Assembly (NCBI RefSeq): GCF_907164915.1
Contig: NC_061863.1
Coordinates: forward strand, 43,311,382 to 43,375,381
Direction of reading: 5' to 3'
Source of the DNA: Impatiens glandulifera
Lineage: Eukaryota > Streptophyta > Magnoliopsida > Ericales > Balsaminaceae
DNA: 64,000 bases
In this document: piece by piece, positions 11,456 to 23,503 of the stretch
How the letters are laid out: every line of letters starts with the position of its first letter
Position numbering within the stretch: position 1 is the first letter of the stretch
The notes under the pieces: model-generated
What the model saw: the letters and a program-made list of their open reading frames with translations, nothing else
Database searches by the model: none
What the model was told of the DNA's origin: nothing
Position numbers and translations under genes: made by a program

Positions 11456-12260
11456 GTATGGTTGTCCAAGCAGAATATCTAAATATTTTTTCATTGGAGC
11501 AGGTGAAACGATCAAAGGAGAGGACATTGAATCAAAATCTAGCGGGCGATATTGTGGCGACGATTGTTGTTGCATTTGTTTATTCCTATCTAGGAGATGT
11601 ACAAATACTTTCTCAAGTCTTTTTATTGAGGAATATTTTTTTTGGTTCTTTTACTCCTCCTAGATGAATACATTGCCCTTTTTTACCATTAGACATGGAA
11701 CTAGATTGTGTTGCTTCAACACAAATTCCATTTTAAGAGTTAATAAATTAATTTTCTAATGATTTATTAGAGTCATTCGATCCCTCTTCGACAATATATG
11801 TAATTGGAAGAGGTTAAAAATGTGAGCGAATATAATTACCATTTGCACGGTCACCAATAAAAAGACGTTCCAACAAGTCATAGTTTGGAATTGACTTTCC
11901 TTTATATTGATACAAAGATTTATTTTTCTAGAAAAATATACCAAAAATATTAAAATTTAAAAAATTAAATATCCAAGAAATGTTTAATCCAAAAATATTT
12001 ACCCAAACATAGTCCCACCAACTATCGCTCGCATCAATCATATTCCGTATTGGATTCCATTCTAAGTCAATTTGGAGTGTAGCCCATTGTAATTCAGACA
12101 AAAAATTCTTTCTAGTACGAAAGTGGTTCTTGTATTGCTCTTTCGTATGATACAACATATATTTATCCTTAAATACCTTAATCAAGACATTATACGTTGG
12201 ATTGGTTGACCATGGCGGCCCGACAATCATTTTTTTCTTTCTCCATACATAATGTTTCAA
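11456..12260 (-). pseudogene. MYB/SANT-like (Myb_DNA-bind_3) gene, Harbinger ORF1 relic
   Basis: The minus strand from 12260 carries a 110-codon frame. Its first part contains the plant MYB/SANT-like pattern found in L10-interacting proteins and in the second gene of Harbinger elements: WSTNPTYNVLIKVFKDK, then LEWNPIRNMIDASDSWWDYV. After a break, the strand continues in another frame near 11925-11825 with YKGKSIPNYDLLERLFIGDR, the usual region downstream of this domain. The reading frame is split and there is no complete protein. Its place beyond the transposase, on the same strand, supports a single Harbinger-type element with both genes, now dead. Confidence 0.65.
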
Positions 12261-13351
12261 GAAAAATATAGCTTCGGGAAGTTTTAAATTTTTTCAAACA
12301 TGCCCTAAAAATTCTAAAATAATTTATTTTTGAATTTTTAGGAAAATTTGAAGAATTTTAAATATTTTTTGAACGTTTGAATCGTCACTTAAGTGATGTT
12401 TGTTAAATTCTGGAAACAAACATGACTTTAAAAATTATTTATTTTTGAATTTTTAAAGTTTGAGATTAAAATTAAATGAAATAAAAGTTTGGGGTCCAAT
12501 TAAAAAAATAGAAAAATAATCAGGGGCTACATTAATTTAGAATTAATAAATTAATTTGAAATTAAAGTATCTAGGTTATTTTCAAAAAGTAAAAGGTCTG
12601 AGGGCCTTTATTTATAAAACAACTAGAAGAATTGGGGAAAACCAGAAATAAAAATAAAAAATAATAACAGACGTCTTCGTCTTCTTCCCTGCTTGTCTCC
12701 GGCCATCGATTGCTCCGACGTCATGGACGTCTAAAGTCGTTCGTCAGTCACCCGAGGATGAAGCAGCACATGTCGATTCAAGGTCTCTCGCTTTTCTCAT
12801 CGTCTGATCATCACTTGAATGCTTTCGGACTTCGGTATCGAAGAAAAGAACAAAAGACGCGTTCCATTCACCGTACTGGTTTTCATATTTTTCGGTGAAG
12901 CTTCGTTCAGCGTCACCTTCGCTTCGGGATCAAGAAGCTCCTTGAAGAACTGCCGGATGACTGGCCCCTAGGATTGAAACCTAGAGCATGGGTTCACTTG
13001 CATCGACTGGGAAAGTGCTCTAAACGTCGAGCCATGCTTCTGGACCAGCGCCATTCGAAAGATGCATGGATTAGTTTTCTAACCCAATTTGGGTCACTCA
13101 AATCCATCAACTACAACTCAAGTTAATGAATTTTTGAGTGAGGAGGTATCCAGATTGATCTTCATTTAAACACATTTCCTTCGAGTCGATATTTTGTCTA
13201 GCTAGGATACCCCAACGTGAAATTGAGCGGAAATAATCCTTGTAGAGGACTCATCTCCTTTCCAAAACACCCAAAATGATCAAACTCCATCGAGTATTGA
13301 AGTCAAAGAGATTTTTTTGAAGTTCAAACCTAATTCAAAGGTACTCCAAAT
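12261..13351. other. Unclassified repeat-like DNA, left of the hAT element
   Basis: No gene is recognised. From about 12665 the sequence is less AT-rich than its surroundings, with short frames that do not resemble known proteins. The hAT element interrupts it at 13352, and the same sequence continues after 14602, so it is older than the hAT insertion. It may be part of a decayed LTR element, but no terminal repeats or coding domains were found. Confidence 0.4.
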
Positions 13352-14594
13352 CAGGGGCGGAGCCAGGATAAAAAATTACCTGGGGCTGACTCCAACTTGC
13401 ATCTCAGATTTAACTTTCTATACTCTGTTTTTTTTCAATAAAATTTCCACGATTATTCAAAGATGGAGACTCGTCATGCCCTCTCAATGCACACGCTTGC
13501 AAAGTGAGCCACCGAGTGCTTTCAATAGTTGCTGTAAGCCGTAATCTGTTATTTTATTTTTCATCTGAATACTATGCATTCAGTACTTTGTAAAAATATG
13601 ACAAGGATATTCATTAGATTATCAAGATATTCAATTGCCCTATTATGTGGTGAAATATTACATCCTATATGCATAACAAAAGAGCATCTATCCCCATCAT
13701 TAACTCGCTTTCAATATTTGAATTCACCTATTGTAAATGTAGGTTTTTGGGGTTGTTTATGTTCAAACAAGAAACATGGGAAACAAAAAGAAGCATCTTT
13801 CAAAGGAGAGTATTCTAACCAAGTAATTTTCTTAAATCAATGACTTTGGAACCGTCGATTTTGATTTTCAAATTTGGTCGGCGGGTACTCATCCTTAATA
13901 GGTTGATATGACCCCATCTTATATAAGCTCGTCTAATTTCATCCATTTTATTAAAAGGATATTTCCATATCGGAATACGTAATGTTGGATCAAGTTTAAG
14001 AGAACTTACATCAACATCAATTTTAGGAGATTTGTTAGGTTTTTGAGTAGGGATATCAAATTCTTTATTTAAATACCGAATCAAACCAATGTAACTATGT
14101 TAACTTGTTTATTAATATTAATTTATATTTTCTTATAAATTTTTGAAATAGTTTAAAATTAAGAAATATAAAACACTATTATTGTTTTAATTTTTATATT
14201 TTACCCTTATAAATAATTTGTATTATAAATATTTGTATATTAGAAAATATTGTTAGTATAAAATAAAATAATTATGAATTAATTTATAGATAAAAATTAT
14301 ATTTTAAAATATAATAAATTAAAGTTATTTATATATTAATTAAATTTTATGTATATTAGAAAATATTGTTGGTATAAAATAAAATAATTATGAATTAATT
14401 TTTAGATAAAAATAATATTTTAAAATTAAAGGTGAGGCCAAGATTTGATGACCTGACCTCATTTTTACAGTTTAGTAATATAACCAACTAGGCTAAAAGT
14501 CATTTGTCAAACACATATATAAAATGTTTTGTTTTAAGATTTTAATTTAGGTGGGGCTAGAGCCCACCCTAGCCCATGTGTGGCTCCGCCCCTG
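13352..14594. mobile_element. hAT-superfamily DNA transposon (decayed, 1,243 bp)
   Basis: The terminal inverted repeats are CAGGGGCGGAGCCA at the left and TGGCTCCGCCCCTG at the right, a perfect 14-bp match. The 8-bp target duplication CTCCAAAT is intact at 13344-13351 and 14595-14602. Both features are typical of plant hAT elements. The element is much shorter than an autonomous hAT and holds only the N-terminal part of a transposase on the minus strand. Confidence 0.93.
13700..14084 (-). pseudogene. hAT transposase N-terminus (TTF-type zinc finger), frameshifted
   Basis: The minus strand from 14084 reads LDPTLRIPIWKYPFNKMDEI then RRAYIRWG, which matches the segment before the TTF-type zinc finger in plant hAT/ZMYM1-like transposases. 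Near 13835 the frame shifts, and the next frame reads WLEYSPLKDASFCFPCFLFE, the core of the TTF finger with its CFPC motif. The catalytic and dimerisation domains are missing. This is a broken fragment inside the hAT element. Confidence 0.75.
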
Positions 14595-14602
14595 CTCCAA
14601 AT

Positions 14603-17600
14603 GGTTCAAGTTAATCCTCTCTGGCAAATTCTCTCTTTTTTTTCAAAAAATTCACCAGTTTTGCCAAAATTCAAATTTCAAATGGGCGGTCAAACCACTC
14701 CCCAGTTGGTTGACCCACATTTGACCCTCCTTCAATCCGAGTTGACTCGTCGGTTCGACTCACTCTTTCGGTTTCTCATCCTTTTGAGTATCTTCTACAC
14801 ACAATTGCAAACAATAATATTATACTCAAAGTTTACGATTTTTCGTGGCGATCATTTTGAAGATATGAGGCACTCATGACTCGAGAATTTTTGGAATTCT
14901 TTGTTTGGATTATTGTTTTCTGGCTTTTTTGAGTCGTTTTTAAAAGACCTTTTTATGTTTTTGTTTTCCGGTCCAATAAAAAAGTATGAGCATTTTATTG
15001 GCCGAGTTTTTTTATTGGATATCTAAGGTGTAGATTAGGGTTATTTTTGCCAATTGTGTGTTCTTGGTGTTCCTAGCCAAGAACACCCGATCGAAGAATA
15101 TGTCATTCGACCGAGAAATATAGACCGCGACTAAGAATTTTAACAATACCTAATTTTGACCGAAAAAACTAGTCATGGCATGATTTATGACTGATGATGA
15201 CCGAGAATTTTACCCATTGTTTGATTTTTTGATCGAGAAAACTAGCTATTACATGTCATCCAACCGAGTTTAATTTCCTGCCAGCAACCGAGATGCGCCC
15301 ATGCCCATGCCCTCGCCCTCGCCCGATCCTAACATATTTTGTGCTTGTTTGCTATAATATTTATTTTTTGTTTTATTTCTTTGCATGATTTAATTATTTT
15401 TTAAAAATTCCAAAATAATTGCATGAAAATAATATTTTTAACAAAACAAACAACAAAAATCTAGTACAGCCCACCCCATTTGGTTGTGTTTTTGACCTTT
15501 GTTTAGCTTACATGATCAATATAATCTACCTGTTAAAAAATAACGAGGTTGATTTCTTTATGCTCCCTAAATTATTTCAAATCAAAAATCAATTTTCTAC
15601 ATTTTTCAATAACTTGGACATTTTCATTATTTTTTGTCATGTTCACATGCATTGTTTGTTTGATTGTTTAAAAATGTCCATTCACATTCACATAATCCAT
15701 GATTCACATGAATGCATTTATGCCTTATATATTTGTTTACATTCAATCTATTATCAATGATTTGTATGCTTTTTTATTAGTTTTTGTATATTCTATACTT
15801 ATATATATATTTTTGTTTATCTCAAGTGTCACATAAGATAAAGAAAACATTTATGTACTACCGAATTAGTTTGATGTCATGATAAATGTCTGATCATACG
15901 TGGAACTCATATTTAACACTATGATTAACACGGTAGGACAAAGATCCAAAAATACTAATTATATCATAGTTAGGTATGACAAAGATCCAAAAATACTAAT
16001 TAGTAGAATGAGAATATTCTAAAAAATGGCACTACATAGTAGTAGGGACCGTCACACGACGGTCATTTAAGATATAGTGCCGAGACCATTTTCCACACGT
16101 AATCAAGCATCGAAATCATTTGAAAGAATCTCTAATTCTTGGTGTTCTTATACCAATTTTAACTTTTCTTAACTTTGTGAGAAAATTAGGTGACATTATT
16201 TGTTGAAAAAATATTTTAATAAGAAAAAAAAGACTTAACTAGTCATATAATAGAATTGTGCATATCCCAATTAGTTATCCACACAATTGAAAAAAATAAA
16301 TTAATATTCAAGTTGAAGTTCAATCTGGTAGCAAGTTTGGGCATAATCCAATAGATACAAAAGATTTAACCAAATGTATTTTAATTTAATTGTATTTACA
16401 TAAAATATTTTGTTATATGTTTTTAATATATATTTAGAGAATTATCAAAAGATATTTTGAATTGAGATGATTTACTTTTAAGTTAACTTGTCAAGATTGA
16501 GATAAGGTTATTTTTAGAAGAAAGAATTAAAAAAAATTAAAAAAAAATTAAAATTAAAATAAAAAAGGTGAAAATCATCATTCCTCCTTTTTTTCATAAT
16601 TCTTGCCAACCATAAAAAGTGTAATACTAGGAAGAAGAGAGAAAGAAATAATATTAAATAAACATCTTAACATGTTGCTAATGATCAAATAAGATCTGAA
16701 CATCTTTCAAAATATATTAATAAAATACAGCTTAAAAAACATATAAGTTTTTAATGTGCACTTGACCGGTCAAATAAGTAAACCAGCTCTTACTCTTTTT
16801 CATCTTCTCTTTTTATGATTAGATGAGAATGTATTCCTCTTTTATATTTTTGTTTGTTTATGCAATAAATGTTTGCATTTGTTTAGTAAAAAAAAATAAA
16901 AAAGTAAAAATTAAACATTTAGTTATATAATTTTGTTAACATTTGAGGCTACATGAAAATTAACCGTTCATAAATTAAAATTTTGATTAAAGATTTGATC
17001 ATTTAACACTTAAACTCTCGAATGTACTAGAACAAAATAATGAGGTTGCCAAACAAATTAATAAGTTTTTCTGATCAACTTTCAACATTATTATAACAAT
17101 GACATTCTAAATGATTTTTTAACGACCTGCTTTGCTTGTTAAATATTTTTAGATTTCTTTTAGTCAAATAGTTTACCAAAAAATAATAAGATTTATAAAC
17201 CTATCTGTAAATCAGACTCTTTTAACTGCCTCGATCCATGCATTCCAATAATTGTCAATGATGTCTAACAATAACCACTTGATTTCAAATATGTTTCATA
17301 CAAAATCTCCAAATACTTGTCAATATTGTGATAATATAAAATAATACGAATTTTGTAACACATACAAAATGACGGACAATAATTATGTTTTTCGCATATA
17401 TCTATCATTAGTTAGAATACCGACATAATAAGACTATAACAAAAAATATATTTTAATGGACATTTTACGCCTCCACAAATTTTCCCAACAAAATTTAATC
17501 ACCTTAAAATATACAATCTGACATATTAAATAATTGGGCTTAATAGATGTTTTTTCACATAAATTATTTTTGTTGTTGCTGTAATTAAATAATTAGACAG

Positions 17601-18122
17601 TAATAACAATACAATTCAAGCACTAAAATTTACAAATAAAAGAATATAAAAAAAGGATAATTTTAATAAAAAAAAGCTTAAATGAATAAAGAGTTTGAAT
17701 TTTGTTTTAAGAAATTTCAGACTTATTTAATCAATAGTTAAAAATTTGGAAGTCTAATAGATGTTCTTTGCAATGAAAAAAAGTACTAAATGAGTGGTGG
17801 AATGTGTGGAGCCCAAATAGAATAGAGTGCAGCAAAAAAGAAAGAAGAATGGAAAGAAAAGCTATGGCAGAATATGATCAGACCCACAAACCAACCGTTA
17901 AAATACTGTTTATCTCCCGCGAGAAAGCTTACATTTTTAATTAGCTGTTCAGAACTGGAAAGGCAAACCAGTCTCGTGCTTATCTCTCTCCAAACACGCC
18001 CACCATGATCCCACCGCACATTTCAACTTTTCCTTCTTCCTTTTCACCCATAAGCTTCCCCTCCCTAGATCATCTTTTTGCTAAACTCACTGAGTGCTCT
18101 AGATTTTGTTTTCAGAGAGACA
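14603..18122. other. Spacer: unclassified repeat, then DnaJ upstream region
   Basis: 14603-15340 continues the repeat split by the hAT element. It has a recurrent GACCGAGAA motif (several copies 15090-15280) and CCCATGCCC/CCCTCGCCC short repeats near 15300. 15340-17780 is AT-rich and gene-free. It holds a direct repeat of GACAAAGATCCAAAAATACT (about 15938 and 15979) and a small perfect hairpin GACCGTC-ACAC-GACGGTC near 16049. 17780-18122 is probably the promoter and leader of the DnaJ gene; I could not identify a definite TATA box or heat-shock element. Confidence 0.4.
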
Positions 18123-20670
18123 ATGGTGAAAGAAACAGAGTTCTATGATGTTCTTGGAGTTAACCCTTCTGCATCCGAAGAGGAAATTCGTAAAGCTTAT
18201 TATCTTAAGGTATTTGGCTTTAATACATGTCAAATTTTGTTGTTTATGGCGTCCAACATTGTCAATTGAACTGTTGGATTAGTTGTTGGGATGCATAATA
18301 GAGGTGTCTCTTTCTTTTGAATGATTAGGGTTCGAAACAAAAAAATTTAGTTAGTTATTAGATTGATGCTGATTTCTTCAACAACAAAAAATATGATGCA
18401 GGCTAGACAAGTTCATCCTGACAAAAATCGAAATGATCCACTGGCAGCAGAAAGATTTCAGGTATATAGATGTTCATTATTTATTTTAGAACATAGTAAA
18501 TCCCATTAGGGGAAATAGAGTTTTGGAAGAATCCTAAAATGGGATTTCCTTTGGAGAGATTCTTTTGTTTTCCATAACGGGTCGATTTCCTTCTAGTTCA
18601 AGTTCAAGTGGTAAGAGTGTTGAGGTATCATGTTTGATTCCCCACTAAAATCACCTTGATAGAAGTTGATCACGGCGGTAGGATATCGAGAGAAAAAAGG
18701 CCATGATCCAAAAAATAAGAACTTGATTTCCTAAGATAGCATTATTGCTGATATGGATATGTTAAAAACATGTTTTTCCATCTGATCAAACTGAATTTGT
18801 AGTTAAAATGAATAAGTCGCGTTTTTACTTGTTCCTTGGTAGCAAAAGTTTGATGAATAGAAAACAAAATATTTGAACTATGATCCAAAATAATTGAAGT
18901 TTGTCTGTCTATATAAGGTATTCCTATTTATAATTATCTTCTTATTGTTGATGTCAGTAGGTACTAGGAGAAGCTTATCAGGTTTTGAGTGACCCTGTAC
19001 AAAGGGACACATATGACCGAAATGGAAAGCATTGCATTTCTAGGTTTATATTGAAACAAAATCATCATTATATTGAAGTAAATTTATACTCTTCGATATC
19101 TTATAGAAGTTGTCATTTTTTGTTTCAGGGAAACCATGCTGGATCCCACTGCTGTCTTTGCTCTTCTTTTTGGCAGTGAACTTTTTGAAGAGTACATCGG
19201 ACATCTCTCTGTGGCATCAATGGCTTCTTCCGAATTGGCTAATGACACTGACTGTCCAGAAAGAATACATGATAGGTTAAAGGCAAGTATTTCACACACA
19301 ATCTGGAACTCTGAATTATCGAATGTATACAAAATTATGCTGTGGGTAATTGAACAAATTTTGTTCTTTTCTGTGTTTGTTTTATCTTTAACATAGGCTG
19401 TCCAGAGAGAACGAGAAGAAAAGCTTGCGAGGACACTTAAAGACTTTCTGCAACAGTTTGTTCGAGGTGACAAAGTAGGATTCATGCGCCATGCTGAATC
19501 AGAAGTAGAACGTCTTTCACAAGCAGGTGAACAAAACAACTACTTGTCTTTTTTTCATTATGTTTAATTCAATATTCCCCAAACAATCTCGCAGATTGAC
19601 AAATTTGGTGTTTGAAAAAAAAATGCAGCTTTCGGGGTGGATATGCTTCACACAATTGGGTACGTATATGCAAGGCAAGCAGCACAAGAGCTGGGAAAGA
19701 AGGCCATTTATCTGGGTGTACCATTCTTGGCTGAGTGGGTTCGAAACAAGGGTCATTTCTGGAAATCACAAATTACTGCAGCTAAAGGTAACTAACTATA
19801 TTTATCTTCCATACTATTCCATATTATAGCTAACTATGGGCGGATAAATGATTTCAGGGGCTTTCCAATTATTGCAGCTTCAAGAAGACATTCGTCACCA
19901 ATTTAAACCGGATGGAAGTGGCCATGAAAACGATATTGAATCGCATATGAAGTTGAACAGGGATACTCTTATGAGCTCCTTATGGAAGATGAATGTGGTG
20001 GACATTGAAGTAACCCTTTTACATGTCTGCCAATTGGTAAATTTTTTCTCAATGAATCTTTAACTCATTCTTAATACATCAAATTTGTTAAACATATATG
20101 GTTGCTTTCTCTTTGCAGGTTCTACAAGATAATAATGTGAAAAAGGATGAACTCAAGGCACGCGCTACAGCTTTGAAATTTCTAGGGAAGATATTCCAGG
20201 TAAGTTTCTTTCATAAAGAGCATCCAATCCTATGAAAAAAATATATACATTATGATCTGCAAGAACCTCATTTGGAAATCTTGTTTTCTCTGTTTTGGCA
20301 ATGAAATGCAAATTTGCTTCTTGTTAAGAGAGAAAAGGACAGACAAAATGGAGGAACATCAAAGAAAACTATTGGTTCAGAAATAAATGGAAACGAAACC
20401 TCTGATAGCAGTGATGACGACGACGACGATGATTCACAAAGAGCTCTTAATTATCGCACTCCCATGTTAACTCAGGTATACCTCTTAAACAAACAAATAA
20501 ATGATTTGCATCCCGAACCAAACATAGCCGAATATAAATGCAAAATGCTTGAACTTTAACAATTGACATGACTTCTTTTGTTGTAGGGAATTGGTAGACT
20601 GTTTAGATGTCTGTGTAACCCGGCCTTCCAAGTTGACGACGGTGAGGAAATTGTGTACAAAAGCAAGTGA
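18123..20670 (+). CDS. DnaJ protein with DnaJ-X domain (dnaJ 10-like), 10 exons
   Basis: Type C J-domain co-chaperone, expected to stimulate Hsp70 ATPase. Deduced exons: 18123-18209, 18402-18461, 18961-19043, 19129-19282, 19397-19526, 19629-19787, 19858-20036, 20119-20199, 20329-20475, 20587-20670. They sum to 1,164 nt, or 387 residues. The J domain is at residues 1-66, opening [13 protein letters not shown] and with the HPD motif at 34-36. From about residue 85 comes the DnaJ-X region ([20 protein letters not shown], later [16 protein letters not shown]). An acidic DDDDDDD run precedes the C-terminus. Length and order fit Arabidopsis dnaJ 10-type proteins. The ATG is preceded by an in-frame upstream ATG at 18078, rejected because the J domain starts at MVKET. 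Intron 4 begins with GC (AAG|GCAAGT). No glycine-rich or zinc-finger region is present. Confidence 0.92.
18590..18720 (+). repeat. Possible tRNA-derived SINE in DnaJ intron 2
   Basis: The sequence GTTCAAGTGGTAAGAG resembles the A box of plant tRNA-derived SINEs, and TGTTTGATTCCCC about 25 bases later resembles the B box. This arrangement is common at the head of plant SINEs. The tail and target duplication could not be defined, so the borders are approximate. Confidence 0.45.
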
Positions 20671-21239
20671 AAACTAAAAGAGATTGTGTGACTTCTTAAA
20701 ATTTATGTTTTGGATCTACTTATTATTATTTTTTCTTTCTTTCTTGTAAATCATTTGTTTGTTCTTTTGGTGTAAATGTACACACAATTAAGCACAACTT
20801 ATGGTCATGATTGATGCTTATGGTCATGTTGATTCATCAATCTTCTACCTGTTACATATAGTTTTTAACTATTATTTTCATGGAAAGTGTTGTTCACACT
20901 GTTACTAAAAATATGAATTTATTTTGTAATCAAGTATATATAGTTATGTTTTAAATATGAGTTTGTTGTAACTATAAATGCAACTTGTATTCTATACTTT
21001 ATTTTATATGAAGAGAGAATTCAAAAGCTTACTCTCTTTACAAAATATTTATGAGAAAAATTGAAAAGTCATTTTTTATTGGTCATTTTTGCATTGTTTA
21101 GCATACAAATGTATCTCGTTTTTCTTTTCGATCACTCAGATTTAAATTGGTGTTGTATTTTTCTTTCAGTGCTATATCTAATTTATTCAGATCGAATTTT
21201 TCATCTCAAAATTTGGTTTCATCAACGGGACATGCGAAA
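20671..21239. other. 3' flank of the DnaJ gene and spacer
   Basis: AT-rich. The DnaJ 3' UTR probably lies within the first 200-300 bases (AATTTATGTTTT and TTGTAAAT motifs), but no definite polyadenylation signal can be assigned. Nothing else is recognised. Confidence 0.4.
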
Positions 21240-22540
21240 GACCAACTGAGAACCTGGTTAAGATCGAACAATGGGATAAGACTAACTGTATGGTCAGGTC
21301 TTGGATTCTGAACTCTCTTGAAAAGGAGATAAACAGGCTTTTATTTTTACCACCACGGCTAAGATACTGTGGGATGAACTGAAGGAAAGATACGGATCAC
21401 TGCTATACCACATTCAGTAGGAAATAAGCTCTGTTACTCAAGGTACGATGAGCTTTGAAAAATATTTTACTAAGATGAAAAAGCTTTGGGATGAGCTGTA
21501 ATGTCTACAACAAACTCCCACTTGTATTTGAAACATAATCTATATCTGTAGTGCAGCTAAATAGATTGTTGATATGTGTGAAAGTAATAAGCTGATACAG
21601 TTTTTGATGGGGCTTATTGAGCCTTACTCCCAGCTAAAAAATAAAATTCTAGTTATGGACCCCCTCTCGACGATAAATAAGGCATTCTAACCTGTTGGCT
21701 AAAGGGAGAAACTCTTATAAACCTCGTGCAAATATGGCGGAAACCGCATTCGAGGCAGATGAATAAGATCATTAAGAAACTACTTCAACCATGGCTAACC
21801 TGGTTCAACATGAACTGTTAAAGTTGTTGAAAGGAAAGAACATAACAAATACTATTGTGAACTTTGCTCATTTGAAGGAATTCTCCGGTATGATTAATTA
21901 TGCCTCTAATGTTAATATAAAACTAGTTGCTGGATTTTAGATAGTGGTGTCAGTAGACAAAGATGTACAACATTTAAGTCAATTCATGTCTCGTCCTATG
22001 GAACATCATTGGACAACTGCTACTCGATCAATTAGGTTTTTAAAATTTGATCCCTCTCTTCGGTTTATTTTATGCTAAGTCAAATATTCTAAAAGTTCAT
22101 ACTTTTGCTGATGCTGATTGAGCTAGTTGCCCTGACATTCGTCGTTCCTTGAGTGGGTTTTATATATTTTTGGGTTCTGCTATAATCTCTTGGAAAACCA
22201 AAAACAAACAACCGTCTGGAGATTGACTATTGAGGCTGAATATCGTAGTCTTGTTGTTGTTTGTGAGCTTCAATGACTCTCCTATTTGTTGACTGATTTT
22301 CAGATTCAACCTGCCCTGCCTATTCCTTTGCATTGTGACAATAAAGCTACTATTCAAATTATGTCTAATCCGATTTTTCGCGAACGAACTAAGCAAATCG
22401 ACATTGATTGTTATATTACAAGGAATAAATTCAAGGAGGGTTTCATTATACCTTCGTATGTCAGCTCTTCCAACCAACTAGCAAACATGTTGGGCTTGTT
22501 GGATTTTCACCGTGCTCTAACTTGAGGCTTGAAGAATTAT
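21240..22540 (+). mobile_element. Ty1/Copia retrotransposon relic (gag start plus RNase H end)
   Basis: Two parts of a Copia polyprotein are visible with a large deletion between them. Near 21262-21500 the gag region reads WDKTNCMVRSWILNSLEKEI and later AKILWDELKERYGS. From 21950 on, the end of the reverse transcriptase reads LSQFMSRPMEHHW. The RNase H reads SCPDIRRSLSGFYIFLGSAI, then LHCDNKATIQIMSNPIFRER, then SSNQLANMLG. Frames are broken by stops. Integrase and the catalytic reverse transcriptase core are absent. Confidence 0.85.
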
Positions 22541-22572
22541 TTATTTATTTGTATCATGATCTCTATTATACT

Positions 22573-23495
22573 TGTTAGAGTATAATATATTATATTTGTA
22601 AGATATTATCACAACATTATAAATTGTGATAATATCAATATTATATTATTTAATTTCTTATATGTCAATTATAATGTCTATATAATAGACATAATCTATG
22701 TAATCATGAATAACAATTCAATACAATATTTCTCTCTTCATTCTAACATGATATCATAGTCTTGTTATTGTTCTTAGTCAATCAAGTAATAGTCTTCCGC
22801 TGCCTCCATCAATGGTTACCTTAGCCATTGATGGAGGGTTTTAATCATTTATTATTAATATTTGTTATGTCGGTGTTCTTAAGTAACTTATCTGGGGTCT
22901 TGGATTTTGTTTAAGTGAATTTGTTGTCGTCTAGTTGGATTGAGGATTTTAGTAGTTTGATTGGTCTTTGTTTGATTGATTTTGGTTGTTTTGTTGAGTA
23001 AAGGGAGTTGAATTTGGTTTGGGTTTTCCGTAAGTTTATAATATTTGGTTTGATTGGTTTTTGTTTGGTTTGGTTTGGTTATTATGGGTTGTTGATTTCA
23101 CTTTGGTTTTAGGTTTTGGGTTAGTTGTTAATTTTTGTTGGTCTGAATCGAAGAAGAGCTGTTTTTTTGGTGGATGGTCAATAAATTGGGCAGAAGAGAA
23201 GAGAAGGAAGAGAAGAAGATTAAGAATGTTACGTAATTTCTTATTGTTTGCGCTTTCGTTTTTTAGTTGTCAAACTTTCAATGCTTATTGTTGTTGCATT
23301 ATGAGTTTGAGTGAAGATATTAGAGTATAATATATTATATTTGTAAGATATTATCACAATATTATAAATTGTGATAATATTAATATTATATTATTTAATT
23401 TTCTTATATGTTTATAATGTCTATATAATAGACATAATTTATGGATCATTAATAACAATTCATTACAATATTTCTCTCCTTCCTTCATTCTAACA
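22573..23495 (+). mobile_element. Miniature LTR retrotransposon (TRIM-like, 923 bp)
   Basis: Two direct terminal repeats, 22573-22748 and 23318-23495, about 176 bp each, start TGTTAGAGTATAATATAT (TATTAG in the second) and end CATTCTAACA. The 5-bp target duplication ATACT is intact at 22568-22572 and 23496-23500. Just after the left repeat, TGATATCATAG resembles the tRNA-iMet primer-binding site of Copia elements (TGGTATCAGAG). The 569-bp interior has no coding capacity. Size and layout fit a TRIM or a deletion derivative. It lies next to, not inside, the Copia relic. Confidence 0.88.
22803..22837. other. Perfect 13-bp inverted repeat
   Basis: CCTCCATCAATGG and its exact complement CCATTGATGGAGG are separated by 9 bases, inside the miniature LTR element shortly after the primer-binding site. 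It could form a stable RNA hairpin. Confidence 0.85.
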
Positions 23496-23503
23496 ATACT
23501 ATA

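Noticed and set aside
12710..12898. Open frame in a less AT-rich stretch (62 codons)
   Set aside because: No recognisable domain, no splicing partner, and it lies in repeat-like DNA cut by a hAT element.
15419..15760. Open frame of 113 codons
   Set aside because: AT-rich, Phe/Ile/Asn-heavy translation with no family resemblance; probably chance.
18078..18122. Upstream in-frame ATG for the DnaJ protein
   Set aside because: The extra 15 residues do not resemble a targeting peptide of the family, and orthologues begin at the MVKET position.
22800..22840. Rho-independent-type terminator at the 13-bp hairpin
   Set aside because: Bacterial-type terminators are not expected in plant nuclear DNA; the hairpin belongs to a retroelement.
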